This document shows, piece after piece, positions 9,659 to 20,034 of a stretch of 64,000 nt of DNA. The DNA lies in the NCBI GenBank assembly GCA_031763025.1, contig JASSKH010000028.1:1612001-1676000 (forward strand), given 5' to 3'. Below the pieces are notes generated by a model that was not told where the DNA came from, did no database searches, and saw nothing but the letters and a program-made list of their open reading frames with translations. The translations under genes and the position numbers were made by a program. Numbering within the stretch: the stretch's first letter is position 1; the number at the start of each line of letters is the position of its first letter. This DNA comes from Macrocystis pyrifera. Its lineage: Eukaryota > Sar > Phaeophyceae > Laminariales > Laminariaceae.

Positions 9659-11764
9659 TTACGCTGGACCCCCCTGTGCAAACGCGATAGCCAAGTGAAT
9701 TTGCAGACACCAAGAACCTCGTACAGCTCTCGTCGAAGTCATGTAGCGCGCCGGAGAAAGAAGAAGCTTGATCGGTCCCGGGTCGTCCAAAACTCGAACT
9801 AAATATGCTCCATCCGTTGGTGTAGTTGCGCTGATTTTCCCGAGCCACCACAGACCGTCGTCGCCCTTGTACCAAACGTGGACCCCGTTGGGAAGTACAG
9901 TGTTGCTGTATCGGCGGCGACAATCGGCGTGCGATACGCAGCCATAGCCGGGTTCCAGAAACCGCTGGCCGTTGCTCCGAGAAAGCTCCCGTTGTGCCGC
10001 GCCAATTCTCACTTGGCGGTACAGACGGTTGGTTTGGCGGTGTTGGTTCGGGGTGCCGGCCCAGTAGCGCAAAATTGCGTGGCGAGAAAGATGAAGGTCC
10101 ATTTCCCGTTCCCAGGATGGACGGGATAGTCCTGTCCAGTGCGTCTCGTGCATCACCGCGATGACGCCACCTAGACCTCTACTGATTGATGTCCAGTAAT
10201 CTTTTCCACTTCGCGTCGTTGAAGAGGGGTCGAAACGTCGTCCTCGGTGACGTGGTACAGGGGGGATTTCTTGGAGAAGTTGTTGAGCACGTATTGCGTC
10301 AACCCCGCCCGGCAAATATTTCGGCATGTCGCCACGGTTGTGGGGGTTGGCACAGGACTTGTAGCGTTGAAATGATACGCGCCGGCGAGCCTTAGCGCCG
10401 GACATATCAAAAGGAAGATCCAAATTCAGGAGCTTTGTTCCGAGACGGGATCCGTCCGGGGTGTCCGCTGAGCAGCAGGGACCAACTGCAAGAACTTTGT
10501 AGGGGCCCGTCCAGTTGAGTGAGAGTTTGACCTTGAGGACCTTGGCATCCGTGTCGGGTTTGGTGCCCTGGCGGATGGTGGCCGCCGTATTGTACACCCA
10601 GACCCAACCGCCAACGTCAAATTTGGGGACCGGACGCAGAGCGTCGGAGAGGGCGGAGTTGCGGCGGTTCACGCGAGAAACAGTGAGGGCGTGGTGTTCT
10701 CGAACGATATCGTACGCGGACTGCTGGCGGTCCGTCGCCAAGTCGCAGTAGGTGAGGTTGTCGCGGGCCAAGCTCTGGTGGCCGGCGACTCCAGCACGCT
10801 CGAAAATCGTGAAAGAGAGGCGTGGTAGCCGACCCGTATCTACCTCGTTGAGAGCCAAACCCGTGGCGGCGCTGACGGAATTGTTGTATGCAAAGTGAAC
10901 GTGAGGGAGCTGTTCATCCCAGTTGTTTTGAAGCTCGTTGACGGCCATTGCCAGCATCTTGACCATCGTGTGGTTTACACGTTCCGCCCCACCGTTGCAG
11001 TTTGGGTGGTAGGAGCTGGTGGCAATTTTTCGAACCCCGAGAAGCTGATATATGGCGTGCGAAAGCTTGGAGCAGGGCTGAAGGCCGTTGTTCGAGAGGA
11101 CGCTGCGCGGGCACCCCCAAAGAGGGATATACAGGTTCATGAGAATGTTAGCCGTGCCCTTAGCAGTGAACTCTGCCGCTGTGACGGCGTACATGTCGGC
11201 GCGGCGGCTGAAGCGATCAGTGACAAGCAAGATGTAGGTACCTCGAAGCGTCACCGGGAGAGGGCCGAAAAAGTCGATGTTGATGGCGATGCGGGGCCCG
11301 TCTGGAAAGGGCAACGGGATGGAGGGCCACCAGAACGTCTGCGGCGACCTTTCCCGTGCTTGACACTTTAAGCAGTTGCGTAGCCACCACCGGGTGCAGA
11401 TGCTCATACCGATCCACCAGTAGAAACGTTCGAGCATATGTAGGGTGCGCGTGGTTCCTAGGTGGCAGGAAGCCGTGGAAAGGCAAGCCTGCATGACCCA
11501 GGGGCGCATGAGCAACGGAACATAAATGCGAATAGGCTCGTCGTTCAATAAACAAGCCGTACGACCCACCGGGCGTTGAATATCTGGAGCAGGGGCGGGG
11601 GACGGCTGTCGGACAAGTAGAACAATGCCCACGTCGGTGGTGTGCACGTGGCCTTTTTTAGCCAGCTCCTGAACCTTCGAAAAGCGAGGGCGCTGGTGGG
11701 AAGGGAAACACGACAAAAAGTCGGCTGGCAAAACTTTCGGCCGGCCAAGGGCTATGTAGCGCAT
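9659..11764 (-). CDS. Gypsy integrase with long C-terminal extension
   Basis: A 701-residue open frame. Residues ~100-135 hold the zinc-binding HHCC module (H101, H109 and CLKC at 131-134). The catalytic core has D164 in INIDFFGPLP, the second-acid position in VLSNNGLQ (about 225, where the family has D and here N) and E261 in NGGAERVNHTM. Residues ~395-440 include WVWVYNTAATIR and LNWTGPYKVLAVGPC, the usual GPY/F module. A further ~250 residues follow, ending in a compact segment (VWYKGDDGLWWLGKISATT...) that resembles a small beta-barrel of the Tudor/chromo type; this last point is inference. The D-to-N change suggests the integrase is inactive although the frame is intact. Initiation is probably not at the listed start, since this is part of a polyprotein. 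Confidence 0.85.
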   Translation of the reverse strand: MRYIALGRPKVLPADFLSCFPSHQRPRFSKVQELAKKGHVHTTDVGIVLLVRQPSPAPAPDIQRPVGRTACLLNDEPIRIYVPLLMRPWVMQACLSTASCHLGTTRTLHMLERFYWWIGMSICTRWWLRNCLKCQARERSPQTFWWPSIPLPFPDGPRIAINIDFFGPLPVTLRGTYILLVTDRFSRRADMYAVTAAEFTAKGTANILMNLYIPLWGCPRSVLSNNGLQPCSKLSHAIYQLLGVRKIATSSYHPNCNGGAERVNHTMVKMLAMAVNELQNNWDEQLPHVHFAYNNSVSAATGLALNEVDTGRLPRLSFTIFERAGVAGHQSLARDNLTYCDLATDRQQSAYDIVREHHALTVSRVNRRNSALSDALRPVPKFDVGGWVWVYNTAATIRQGTKPDTDAKVLKVKLSLNWTGPYKVLAVGPCCSADTPDGSRLGTKLLNLDLPFDMSGAKARRRVSFQRYKSCANPHNRGDMPKYLPGGVDAIRAQQLLQEIPPVPRHRGRRFDPSSTTRSGKDYWTSISRGLGGVIAVMHETHWTGLSRPSWEREMDLHLSRHAILRYWAGTPNQHRQTNRLYRQVRIGAAQRELSRSNGQRFLEPGYGCVSHADCRRRYSNTVLPNGVHVWYKGDDGLWWLGKISATTPTDGAYLVRVLDDPGPIKLLLSPARYMTSTRAVRGSWCLQIHLAIAFAQGGPA

Positions 11765-13000
11765 GGTGGCGTTGCACGCGGGCTCTGCCTGTTGTTCCCG
11801 AGCCCAGTCGGCGTGCGAATAGCGCGCTGCGGAATCACCAAACTGAAATTCGGCAGCTTCCCAAGGGCGTCCAAGTCGGTCGCAGTGACGGGAGGTGCGT
11901 CAGTTGGCAGCGGAAGCCGGAAAAGAGGAGTTCCCACGAGCTGGGCGCGGTCGCGGTCGGACGGGATGGGTACCGTCGGGACGGACGAGGCGGCAGGAAT
12001 CGAGGCCAACACGACGGGTGCGGGCGGTCGCGGTCGTGGGGCGCGGTGGGGTGATAGCACGCCGGGCTGATGGTCTAGGGGCCCCGCCGGTCCCGAAGCC
12101 CAAATCAACAGCAGGCGGCACGGTGCCAGCGGCGGCGGCACGGTGCCAGCGGCGGCGGCTGTTCTTCGGCGCGTCCGAGTTGAGATGTGCCCTGAAGACG
12201 GCAAAACGTTCAGAGGCGCCGAGTTGCCAGGCGGCGATAGGGCAGACGAGGCCGGATCAGTGATCACAGCGAAATCTTCTCCCTGTAAAGTGCTCGTCGG
12301 GGGAGGAGCCCGCTGGGCGACATTCGTCGCTGCAGCGGGTGCTTCTGCAGAGCCCTGGCCTGAAAGGGAAGACGAGGCCGGAGCAGAGCTCACGGCGGAA
12401 TCTTTGCCCTGTAAAGTGCTCGTCGGGGGAGGAGCGCGCTGGGCGACAATCATCGCTGCAGCGGGGGTTTCTGCAGAGCCCTAGCCTGAAAGGGAAGACG
12501 CGGCCGGAGCAGTGCTCACGGCGGAATCTTTGCCCTGTAAAGTGCTCGTCGGGGGGGGAGCGCGCTGAGCGACAATCATCGCTGCAGCGGGGGCTTCTGC
12601 AGAGCCCTGGTCGCTCCCGGAGAGAACGACAAAAACCGAAGCGAAAGCGGCGTTGGCGGGGGGTGAAAAAGCCCTCAAGCCAGAACGGCGGTCGACGATG
12701 GCGACGGAAGCAGATACACGAGCGACGAATCTCCCCGAAGGAGCAGCGAGGTCGTCAATCCTCATACGTGGGCGTGTGTGCGAAAATCGCGAAAATCCGA
12801 AGATGTGAAAGGTAACCCACCCAAGACGGCATTTTCACTGCGGGACACCAGCCCACCCGAACCGACACCAGGGGTCGGTGAAGAGCGAGGGCGAAGCCCG
12901 CAGGCTCGGATGAGGAAGATACCACCGTCCTCGACGGGGTTGAGGCAGCTAGACCCGCTGCGGTCGTATTCTGTGGCGGGCTACGGCAAGCGGGAAAGAA
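11752..13000 (-). pseudogene. Gypsy RNase H end and repeat-rich spacer
   Basis: Immediately after the RNase H region the minus strand reads ANGNADFLSRLP near 12,980-13,015, the typical gypsy phrase (N-x-x-AD-x-LSR) at the end of RNase H. A spacer of about 1.2 kb follows, rich in A, P and S, in which a 126-bp unit is tandemly repeated (separate entry). One long frame covers 11,752-12,453; a TAG at 12,482-12,484 and frame changes separate it from the upstream part. The spacer has no known domain and leads into the integrase. Confidence 0.6.
12229..12610 (-). repeat. 126-bp (42-codon) tandem repeat in the gypsy spacer
   Basis: Three consecutive units share CCCTGTAAAGTGCTCGTCGG at 12,281, 12,407 and 12,533, an exact 126-base period. 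Because 126 is a multiple of three, the unit repeats in frame on the minus strand (AQRAPPPTSTLQGKDSAV per unit). The units differ by few substitutions, so the expansion is younger than much of the element's decay. Confidence 0.9.
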
Positions 13001-13099
13001 AGTCAGCATTTCCGTTGGCGCTGCCCTTGCGATACTCGAGGGTGTAGTCGAACGCGGTGAGGAACTCGAGCCACCGCCGGACTCACGCGCTGTGGTCCC

Positions 13100-13915
13100 C
13101 TACTTTGCCGATGCTCTCAAATGCTTTGTGGTCCGAAAATATTCGACACTTCGTGCCCCACAGGTAACGTCGGAGTCGTTTGATGGCCCAGACAACGCTG
13201 CTAGCTTCCAGGTCCAACGGTGTCCATAACCTCTCGGAATCGAGGGTAGCGCGACTGATATAAGAAATGGATCGTACCGAGCCGTCCGGTTGTTCTTGTT
13301 TTGGCGCGGCACCAAACCGTCGATGCAGGCGTCGCAGTAAACGTGGAAGGGGCGGAAGCCGTCGGCTACGGCGTCCAAGTCAGGGAAGACCAAAATCGGT
13401 GGGGCAGCGAGCTCGGCGAGGATCTGGCGGATGATAACTTCCATAGCCGACGTGAAGACGTATTTGACCCCCTTCCGGAGAAAGGTGATGAGAGGACGTA
13501 ACCGTTTAGACAGGTCGGGCAGGAATTTGCGATAATATCCGACGCCGCCCATCAGGGCGCGGGCCTGCTTGAAGTTTTTGGGCATGGGCATTTTCATCAA
13601 AGCCGAATTTTTTTCCTCATTAGGGCTTATACCAGCGGGCGAAATAGAGTGGCCCAGAAAATTGGTGTCCGTGGCGCCGAGGCGAGCCTTCGAGGGGGAG
13701 AGCTCGAGGTTGTGTGTGCGCAGGCGTTCGAAGAGGGCTCGTATCGTCTTGACGTGGGTCGTCGGATCCGAGTCGAAAACGATCACATCATCAAGGTAGG
13801 CCGCCACCTGTGCCAGACCTATAATGACTTCGTTAATCACTTTGACGAACCAGCCGGGCGAAGCACTGCTGCCTTGGGGTATGACGAGCCACTCGTAGAG
13901 GCCCGTGGAGTGCAA
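13100..13915 (-). pseudogene. Gypsy reverse transcriptase C-terminal half and RNase H
   Basis: The frame begins GLYEWLVIPQGSSASPGWF (RT motif with P-Q-G), has the catalytic loop AAYLDDVIVFD (Y-L-D-D), then LSPSKARLGATDTNFLGH, ALMGGVGYYRKFLPDLS and FVYTS-like text (YVFTSAMEVI), which is the usual RT thumb/connection to RNase H. VYCDACIDGLV near 13,310 corresponds to the RNase H start (D-A-S in relatives). Frameshifts then occur within RNase H; readings around 13,110-13,200 give the WAIKRLRRYL and FSDHKAFESI-like pieces. It is continuous in homology with the N-terminal RT half at 13,837-14,667 but in another frame. Confidence 0.85.
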
Positions 13916-14667
13916 AACGCCGTGAGATGGACGGTGTCCTTGTGCGCGGTAATCTGGTGGATTGAGGAGACCAAATCGAAGAGGGAAAACACCCGTCCCT
14001 TCCCCATGGAGTCGCGGACTTGGTCCACGCGTGGAATAGGCAGCTGGCTGAGGTTGCTGATCTGGTTGAATTTGTTGTAGTTCACGGTGATACGAACGCC
14101 TCCAGACTTCTTCGGGATGACCACCAGCGGGCTCGAGTACGGAGAGGTCGAGTGCTGGATCAGGCCTGCCGCTAGGTACTGATCCAAGGTGGCCCCCACT
14201 TTCTTGGCCAGGATGGGGTTGATGCGGTGCGGCCTGGACGTAACAGGAGTGCTTCCTTCCGGGACCGAGATCACGAAAGGCATCAACGAACAGGAACCCA
14301 AATCAGACTTGGACTTCGAGAAAACGTCAGGACATTTGCAGATAACGTCCCCCAGCTGTCCGATGGCCTCAGGGGTCCAGCCCGTGCCGTGAAGGTCAAA
14401 AGCCACCTCCCGCAGATGTAACGTCAAGCGTGCCCAGACGCGCAGGATCGAAGCGCGCTGTGCTGCGCTCAAACGCTCAAGCAGTGCAGGCGAGGGCGAG
14501 GCTAGAGCTGCGAGGGGGGAAGCAGTAACTGCTGAGACCAGACACACCTCAGAAAGTCCGGAGGGAGGGCTGGGTGCTCGGTTGTCCTGCTGCAAAACGT
14601 CCAGCGGGACGCTCAGCAGTGGGGCGTGGGCGACGCCAAGGGTATCCCCAGGCTCGAGAACCGACAC
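13837..14667 (-). pseudogene. Gypsy reverse transcriptase N-terminal half
   Basis: A 276-codon frame. The C-terminal part holds the RT start: VTSRPHRINPILAKKVGATL, YLAAGLIQHSTSPYSSPLVV, IPKKSGGVRITVNYNKFN, LPIPRVDQVRDSMGKGRVFS and LFDLVSSIHQITAHKDTVHL. In the last motif gypsy elements have D-L-x-S-(G/A)-Y-H-Q-I; the first catalytic aspartate is kept here. The frame then changes (about 13,910) so the YLDD half is read separately. The region before residue ~90 is the protease-RT connection. Confidence 0.85.
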
Positions 14668-14669
14668 TC

Positions 14670-15602
14670 CTACGAGGGGAAAACCTGTCGTCCGGAGGAG
14701 ACGAAGTGCTCCTCGACCGAGGGTAGGTCGGGCTGGGGCATCATGTCGACCAAGTAGTGTCCAGTGAGAGCCGGGGAGCCATCGCTTCGGACCAAGTTAA
14801 CAGCAAGCAGTTGAGGATCGTCGGACAGGGTGACGCCTGCCACGCCCTCGTAGCGTAGATGGAAGTCTCCACCCGAAGCGGCGGGGTCGATGGCGTACAC
14901 GGACATGCCTGTCGGGCGTGATGAACCAACTCCAGCTCTCCAAACCCGCGTTGATCAGACGGCCGAGGTGGCAGAGAGCGTTAGGAGCGGCTATTAAAAC
15001 GCATCCAGCTGTCACGTCCCAATAGTACTGCATGCTTCATCACTGAGGGGGAACCACGCAGGCCCAAACTGCGAGGGAGCAAGTGAGGTCAGTTTCTCGA
15101 ACACATTGGACACACACACTCGTCGAAGTCTTCAGAGGCGCCGATTCGCCAACCCCCCCCAAAGAACGAGGAGCGCATTTCTGTTCGAACGCGAGGGATG
15201 CCGCACCAACCGAGTGCATGCGATCCAAAACATCTCGTCGGATGAAGTCTGTGGGGAATCAGTGTCAAGAAGCGCCACGCATCCAAAAGGTGCAAGAACG
15301 CCAGCTCTGCTGTGAATCGCGATTTTGATGGTAAAAGATGCGTCATCGAGGGTAATGGTGCCCCTGACGAGGCAGGGGTCGTGTTCTGGCCGCACGATGG
15401 AGGGGTCGACACTGGGTGCGACAGCCGAAACCTTGGGGCTGTGATCCGCCGGCGCGTCAGAAAAACAGGTCGAAACCTCCACAGGAGGACCCGGGCAAGC
15501 GCGAGCCACGTCCAAAGGGCGGGGCGGCGCTGGTGCAATCTCATGAATTATGTCAGTCCTGGTTGGAGTGCAAGATTGATGAGAGGAGGCAGGGTGTGCC
15601 AA
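14670..15602 (-). pseudogene. Gypsy aspartic protease region
   Basis: On the minus strand one frame (15,132-15,602) reads FGCVALLDTDSPQTSSDE, aligning with the retroviral-type protease active site (A-L-x-D-T-G-S-P-x-T); the glycine is D here, so the site is damaged. A following frame (15,040-15,228) gives SAPLKTSTSVCVQC and LTCSLAVWACVVPP, the second half of the fold, and pieces down to 14,670 (YEGVAGVTLSDDPQLLAVNL) link to the RT. At least three frame changes occur. It lies between the NADAR-like segment and RT. Confidence 0.7.
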
Positions 15603-15925
15603 CCGGGTCTCACTTGAGCTGAGGGTGTCGTGAACGGCGGAAAGAGCTTTACCGAGCTAATTTTTCCCACGCCACCGAGAAGGGTCTTGAGATCGGGGTC
15701 GTCTGCCCGGAGACCTATACCCCACACGGCGTCAAAAGGGCTGGCTTCAGCCAAATGTTTGGTGCCAGTGCTCAATAGGAGCTGCTTCATGACCGGGTTC
15801 TGCGAGAATTTGGCAAAAGTATCAGTAAGGACGACGTCTTCCCGAACGCGGTCCCAGATAGCGCAGTCGAAGTTATGCACGCCTCGACCGAGGCGGTTGT
15901 GCTCGCGTGGGTCTGGCGAGGCCAT
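15548..15925 (-). CDS. NADAR-like (YbiA/DUF1768-type) domain fragment of the gypsy polyprotein
   Basis: The 125-codon frame contains LTDTFAKFSQNPVMKQLLLS, TGTKHLAEASPFDAVWGIGL and RADDPDLKTLLGG. NADAR proteins share the C-terminal pattern K-F-x-x-N-P-x-(L/M)-x-x-x-LL-x-T-G, then L-x-E-A-S-P-x-D-x-x-W-G-I-G-L, and this matches throughout. NADAR enzymes cleave N-glycosidic bonds (YbiA acts on riboflavin-pathway intermediates, others on ADP-ribose). Only the C-terminal half is present because the 5' side is cut off at 15,970 by a LINE. The last ~35 residues (SSVKLFPPFTT onward) run toward the protease in a shifted frame. The location, strand and continuity make it part of the gypsy element, upstream of protease; a captured host gene fragment is the alternative. 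Confidence 0.7.
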   Translation of the reverse strand: MASPDPREHNRLGRGVHNFDCAIWDRVREDVVLTDTFAKFSQNPVMKQLLLSTGTKHLAEASPFDAVWGIGLRADDPDLKTLLGGVGKISSVKLFPPFTTPSAQVRPGWHTLPPLINLALQPGLT

Positions 15926-15969
15926 AATCCGCTCTGTTGTGTCGTGGTCTTGGAAAGGCGTATGACTCT

Positions 15970-18900
15970 GTAGAAAGCGTACGACTCCGTCGACCGAGAG
16001 CTGTTATGGGGGGTACTCACACGTTTTGGCGTACCAACCAAGATGCTGCGAATTATCCGTATTTTCCACGATGGGATGCGGGCTCGCGTGCGTACGGATG
16101 ACGGCGAGCACTCGGAATGGTTTGATGTCACGCAGGGGCTGCGGCAAGGCTGTGTACTATCACTGTTACTGTTCAACGTATTCTTCGCTGCTGCGTTACA
16201 CGTCGTACTAATACGCTTTAGCCAAGACGAAGCCATCGTAAGGGATTTAGTCCAACTCAGTGATGCTGGAGTAGTCGGAACGGAGGAGCAGGAGCCGTTG
16301 GCGTGCGTACGAAGGACTGTATGGGGCATGTTGTACGCCGATGACGAAGGAATTGTCTCGAAGTCGGCTGAAGGGCTCGCGAAAAAGATGACAGTCATCG
16401 TGACTCTCGCACCACCGCTCGTCTTCGAAGCAGCAGGCCAGAGGTATAAGCAGACGGCCCAGTTCTTATACTTAGGCGGCATTTTCCACGAAAAACGCTG
16501 ACCTCTCGCTCGAAATCGACCGACGGATCCGTCTCATGCGAGCATGCTTCAAACGGTTCGGCCCGGAGCTGTATGAGAGGACGACCGCCCCCCTTAGCCC
16601 GAAAGTCCGAATACTGAAGACCGAGGTGATTGAGATCCTACTGTACGGGTGTGTGACGTGGACCCTCAGAGCGGAACACTTTGTCAAGCTTCGAACGGCT
16701 CACCACTCAGTCCTGTTGCGAGCCATTGGGTTCCAGCGCCGACATCGTACTGACCATACCACCCTCTCGTACGCGAAGGCCCTCAAGATGACACGTTGTG
16801 AGAGCATCGAAACGAGCATCCACGAACGGCGGCTCTTTTTCGCGGGGGCTCTTTTTCGCGCGGGGGGGGTGGCACGGCAAAGCAAGGATCGATTACCCAG
16901 TCGGGTAATGTTCGGGACGATGGCTGGTAGGGAGAACCCGAGCCCTGGCGGACAGTTTAAGACTTAGCATAGATATCTGATGCATAGTCGACAACCTTAG
17001 GGAGTTCCGAACCACCGAAGGGTCAACGGAACTTGTTCCCTTGGCATTTGGAGTTGAGACCGCGCTGTGGCCCACTGCTGAAAAAAAGGCGTGGAAGTGG
17101 TACCGGGGGGTCCTCGAAGCAGCCGAACGGTTCATGGTGAGGTAGCACGAGGCTGAGGCTGAGCTGCGTAGGCAGCGCCGCCCATCCGCCGTGGGTGGTG
17201 TCCAAGGGAATGGGGGTAGGGGGGGCAACAAGAGGAGTGGCAGAAACCCGACAAAGGGAATGCGGAGAGGGGGGCGGAAAGGAAACTACAGTGGACGAAA
17301 GTAGCAAGGAGATGGCAGACAGGGTACCAAGGTACCGGGCAGACTAGGAAGTAGAACATGCCTATACTACCCGTGCCACCAGTTGGTGCAGCTGGTTCGA
17401 ACGTGGTTTTCCTTTGTCTTCCTTTTGTTTTTTTCGATTATTTTTATTTCATTTTATTTTCTTCTTTTTGCGCTGACCCTATGTGATTTTTTTATTTTAT
17501 TTCTTTCTCTTCTTTTCTCCGATTGATAAGCCTTATTGAAGGAGTCGTGTGGCGTGGGTGGATGACGAGCCTGCTTTGCTTGTTTCGTATTGTCTGACGC
17601 CGAGGGGCCGGGCATAGTTGACGAACGCTGGACAGAGGTTGCAGGCAGGGTAGCAAGGTGCCAGGCGGACCAAGGAAGACCCTGGCTGTGCTACTCGTAC
17701 CATAAACTGCTGCCGCTACCTTGAGGATGCTTTGTGCGTTGGTTTGCCTGTTATAGTCCCTTGCATTTTAGTCATACTCTGTTGACGACGACTAGTGGTG
17801 TTTTTCTTATTTTTTTTTCCTTTTTTTTTTTTTCCAGCTCGTTCTTTTCAAGTGTCTGCCAGATCCCCTGCGGGGGGGGCACGATGGTTTGCTTCTTATT
17901 TTTTTCTTGTATTTTTTTCTCTTTCGAATGGTCTTCTCTGTTTTTGTTTTATTTTCTCTTTGTTTCGTTTCGTTTCTCTAGGTCATGGAATGTGTATGTC
18001 GTGCATGTCGTATGCAGTGTGATGATATGCCATTGCGTTGCATACGTGGCAACGTACTGTAGTTATGTGGCGTCGCTTTGTGAACCACACCCTGGACAAT
18101 AGACAATGGCCCCTGCAATAGCAATATAATTTGGTGCAATGAACGGGTCTATTGTCGTCGGCAAAGGCTATCGATTGGCATGTTCCTCGATCTATTGTCG
18201 TCGGCAATGCCTATGGATAGGTTATGTCCCCAACATATTGTTCAGGCAGGAGTGTGCTGAAGTACCTGGGTTGGAAGCTATTGTCACCGACAATGACTGT
18301 CGACGGATAGCTTGCAGAATCTACTACGGTCCACAGTGGCTATCGATGAACACATTTCTTGATCTATTGTGGCCGGCAATGGCTATCGATAGATGCATTG
18401 CTTGATCTATTGTGACCGGTAATGGCTATCGATAGATATGTTTCTGAATCTATTGTGACCAGCAATGGCTATCGATATATACGTTTCTAATCTATTGTGG
18501 CCGGCAATTGCTATCGATGGACACCGTTGAGAATCGATTGTGGTGGACAATGTCCATCGATGGACACCATCACCAGCCTATTTCCACACCTACAATGCAC
18601 TCTGATTTACTAAGCAACGCAATATTTTGTTCCGCAGCAATGTCATGTTTTCATCTTGTGATCACCACCAGTATGGAATGAGTGTATGGTGTATCGTGAT
18701 GAGCAGCAATGTCGGTGCATGGCATAGCGTGAAGGAGGACTGCAACGTTGTGTGTCTCAACAAGGCAGTGGGCATCATGGAAGTTAAGTGGTTGCGTTGT
18801 CGGCTGTGTTGTTGTGGTTAGTACTCTGTGTTATTAATAGTGATTCCAAATCGGTTACACTCTGTACGGATAAGATAGATGAGGTAAGATGTGCATATAC

Positions 18901-19560
18901 CCTGGACAATAGAAAGGAAATAGAACATTGTCGCTACAGTAGCCCCGAAAAAGCGTGTGTCAATGGATACTGTTAACGACAATAGACTGGCAACGCTGGC
19001 TAACGATAGACATTGTGATCCACAATAGACTGGCAACACTCTCTATCGATAGACTCTGCTAACCACAATGGACTGGCAACGCTGTCTATCGATATATGTT
19101 GTTAACGACATTAGACTGGCAACGCTGTCTATCGATAGATATTGTCAGGGAACAATACTTTTTCGGCAATGGAGACAACATGCCTTTGCCCTAACAATGG
19201 AGTCACAAGGTTGTCCATAGATGGCCATTGTCCTGAACAATAGATGTTGGGGAAGCAACCGTGATAGATATTGTTCGAACCATAGACCAAAACGTTTGCC
19301 TATCGATGGCTATTGCCGCCAACAATATACACGCAATTGTATCCATCAATAGCATTGTCACCCACAATAGACTGTCGGGCGTGTTTTCGTATAGATTGTT
19401 ACCTTAACTATTGTGTATCGTGGAATGATGTATGTCGATGGCCGTTCTTGACGACCGCCGAAGCTTATATTGCCGCCAACAATAGGTACGCGATTGTGTC
19501 CAACAACAGCCATCGCCACCGGGTAGAAAGAACGGTTTAATGTGAAGAAACAACAACATG
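15970..19560 (+). mobile_element. LINE copy 2, 5'-truncated, carrying a 1.4-kb repeat block
   Basis: Homology to the LINE starts within the RT at GAAAGCGTACGACTCCGTCG (15,973), directly after gypsy sequence. RT text remains readable in pieces: 16,043-16,501 ([36 protein letters not shown]) and 16,536-16,967 (RTTAPLSPKVRILKTEVIEI). About 75 bases between the YADD region and the next motif are deleted near 16,393. The 3' UTR follows to ~18,087, is interrupted by the ATCGAT-motif block, and the family terminus AAAGAACGGTTTAATGTG plus an AAC-type tail appears at 19,522-19,558. No intact product is possible. Confidence 0.85.
18088..19517. repeat. Block of diverged ATCGAT-containing palindromic repeats
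   Basis: Between two halves of a LINE 3' UTR lie some twenty short, imperfect units. In the left part (18,140-18,570) the phrase is CTATTGTGGCCGGCAATGG followed by CTATCGATAGA, at about 55-60-base spacing. In the right part (18,960-19,400) it is ACAATAGACTGGCAACGC followed by CTATCGATAGA with ATTGT, so the flanking words appear in the opposite order. About 300 bases at 18,590-18,880 lack units. The phrase ACCCTGGACAATAG starts both parts (18,089 and 18,899). No coding sequence. Confidence 0.7.
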
Positions 19561-19600
19561 CTAGAAAAATCTAATTCGTGTTGTTAGTGTTGATATTTAA

Positions 19601-19708
19601 TATTACGGGGGTCCATAGTAAATAGGACCAAATATTTCAGTAAAAATGGCTAAATATATAGGTTTTTATTTCTACCATAGCTCCTATTAACTATGCCCCC
19701 CCGTAATA
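19601..19708. mobile_element. MITE copy 2
   Basis: Same family as at 9,027: TATTACGGGGGTCCATAGTA at one end, ACTATGCCCCCCCGTAATA at the other, with the AAATATATAGG core. It lies about 40 bases after the tail of LINE copy 2. Confidence 0.9.
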
Positions 19709-20034
19709 GTGGTGCACGAGACCTTTTCACACATTTTCACAGCCTACCATTAATATTAATAATACTAGAAGCTCGACGCACTATCATCCAAATTGGCATC
19801 ATAACGTTTGGTCTAACCACATTTCGGCTCACGAACTGACCCCGACCCATCCTCGCGGCTCATCCTCTCTGTGCACGGGGCGGCTTCAAGATACTACAGC
19901 GGTCTCGCTTTCGGGACTATTAATAACAAGTTTTTCAGGACTACATCAGTTCCGCTCTCCGGACAAGCAGCTTTAATTATATGTGATGATATTGTAGTTT
20001 GTCCCCAAAACGGGAATACAACAGCACTAAGTAG
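19709..20034. other. Intervening sequence; no gene recognised
   Basis: A small open frame on the + strand (19,871 on) crosses the next MITE and has no recognisable features. I see no repeat or RNA gene. Confidence 0.3.

Larger units (their letters stand above)
9137..15969 (-). mobile_element. Ty3/gypsy retrotransposon with NADAR-like segment
   Basis: Read on the minus strand the order is NADAR-like segment, aspartic protease, reverse transcriptase, RNase H, repeat-rich spacer, integrase, extra C-terminal module. RT before integrase is the gypsy order. The 5' part (gag and 5' LTR) is missing: at 15,970 the sequence switches abruptly to a 5'-truncated LINE. Frameshifts separate the domains, so the copy is dead as a whole, but the integrase part is still one 701-codon frame. 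Confidence 0.85.
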
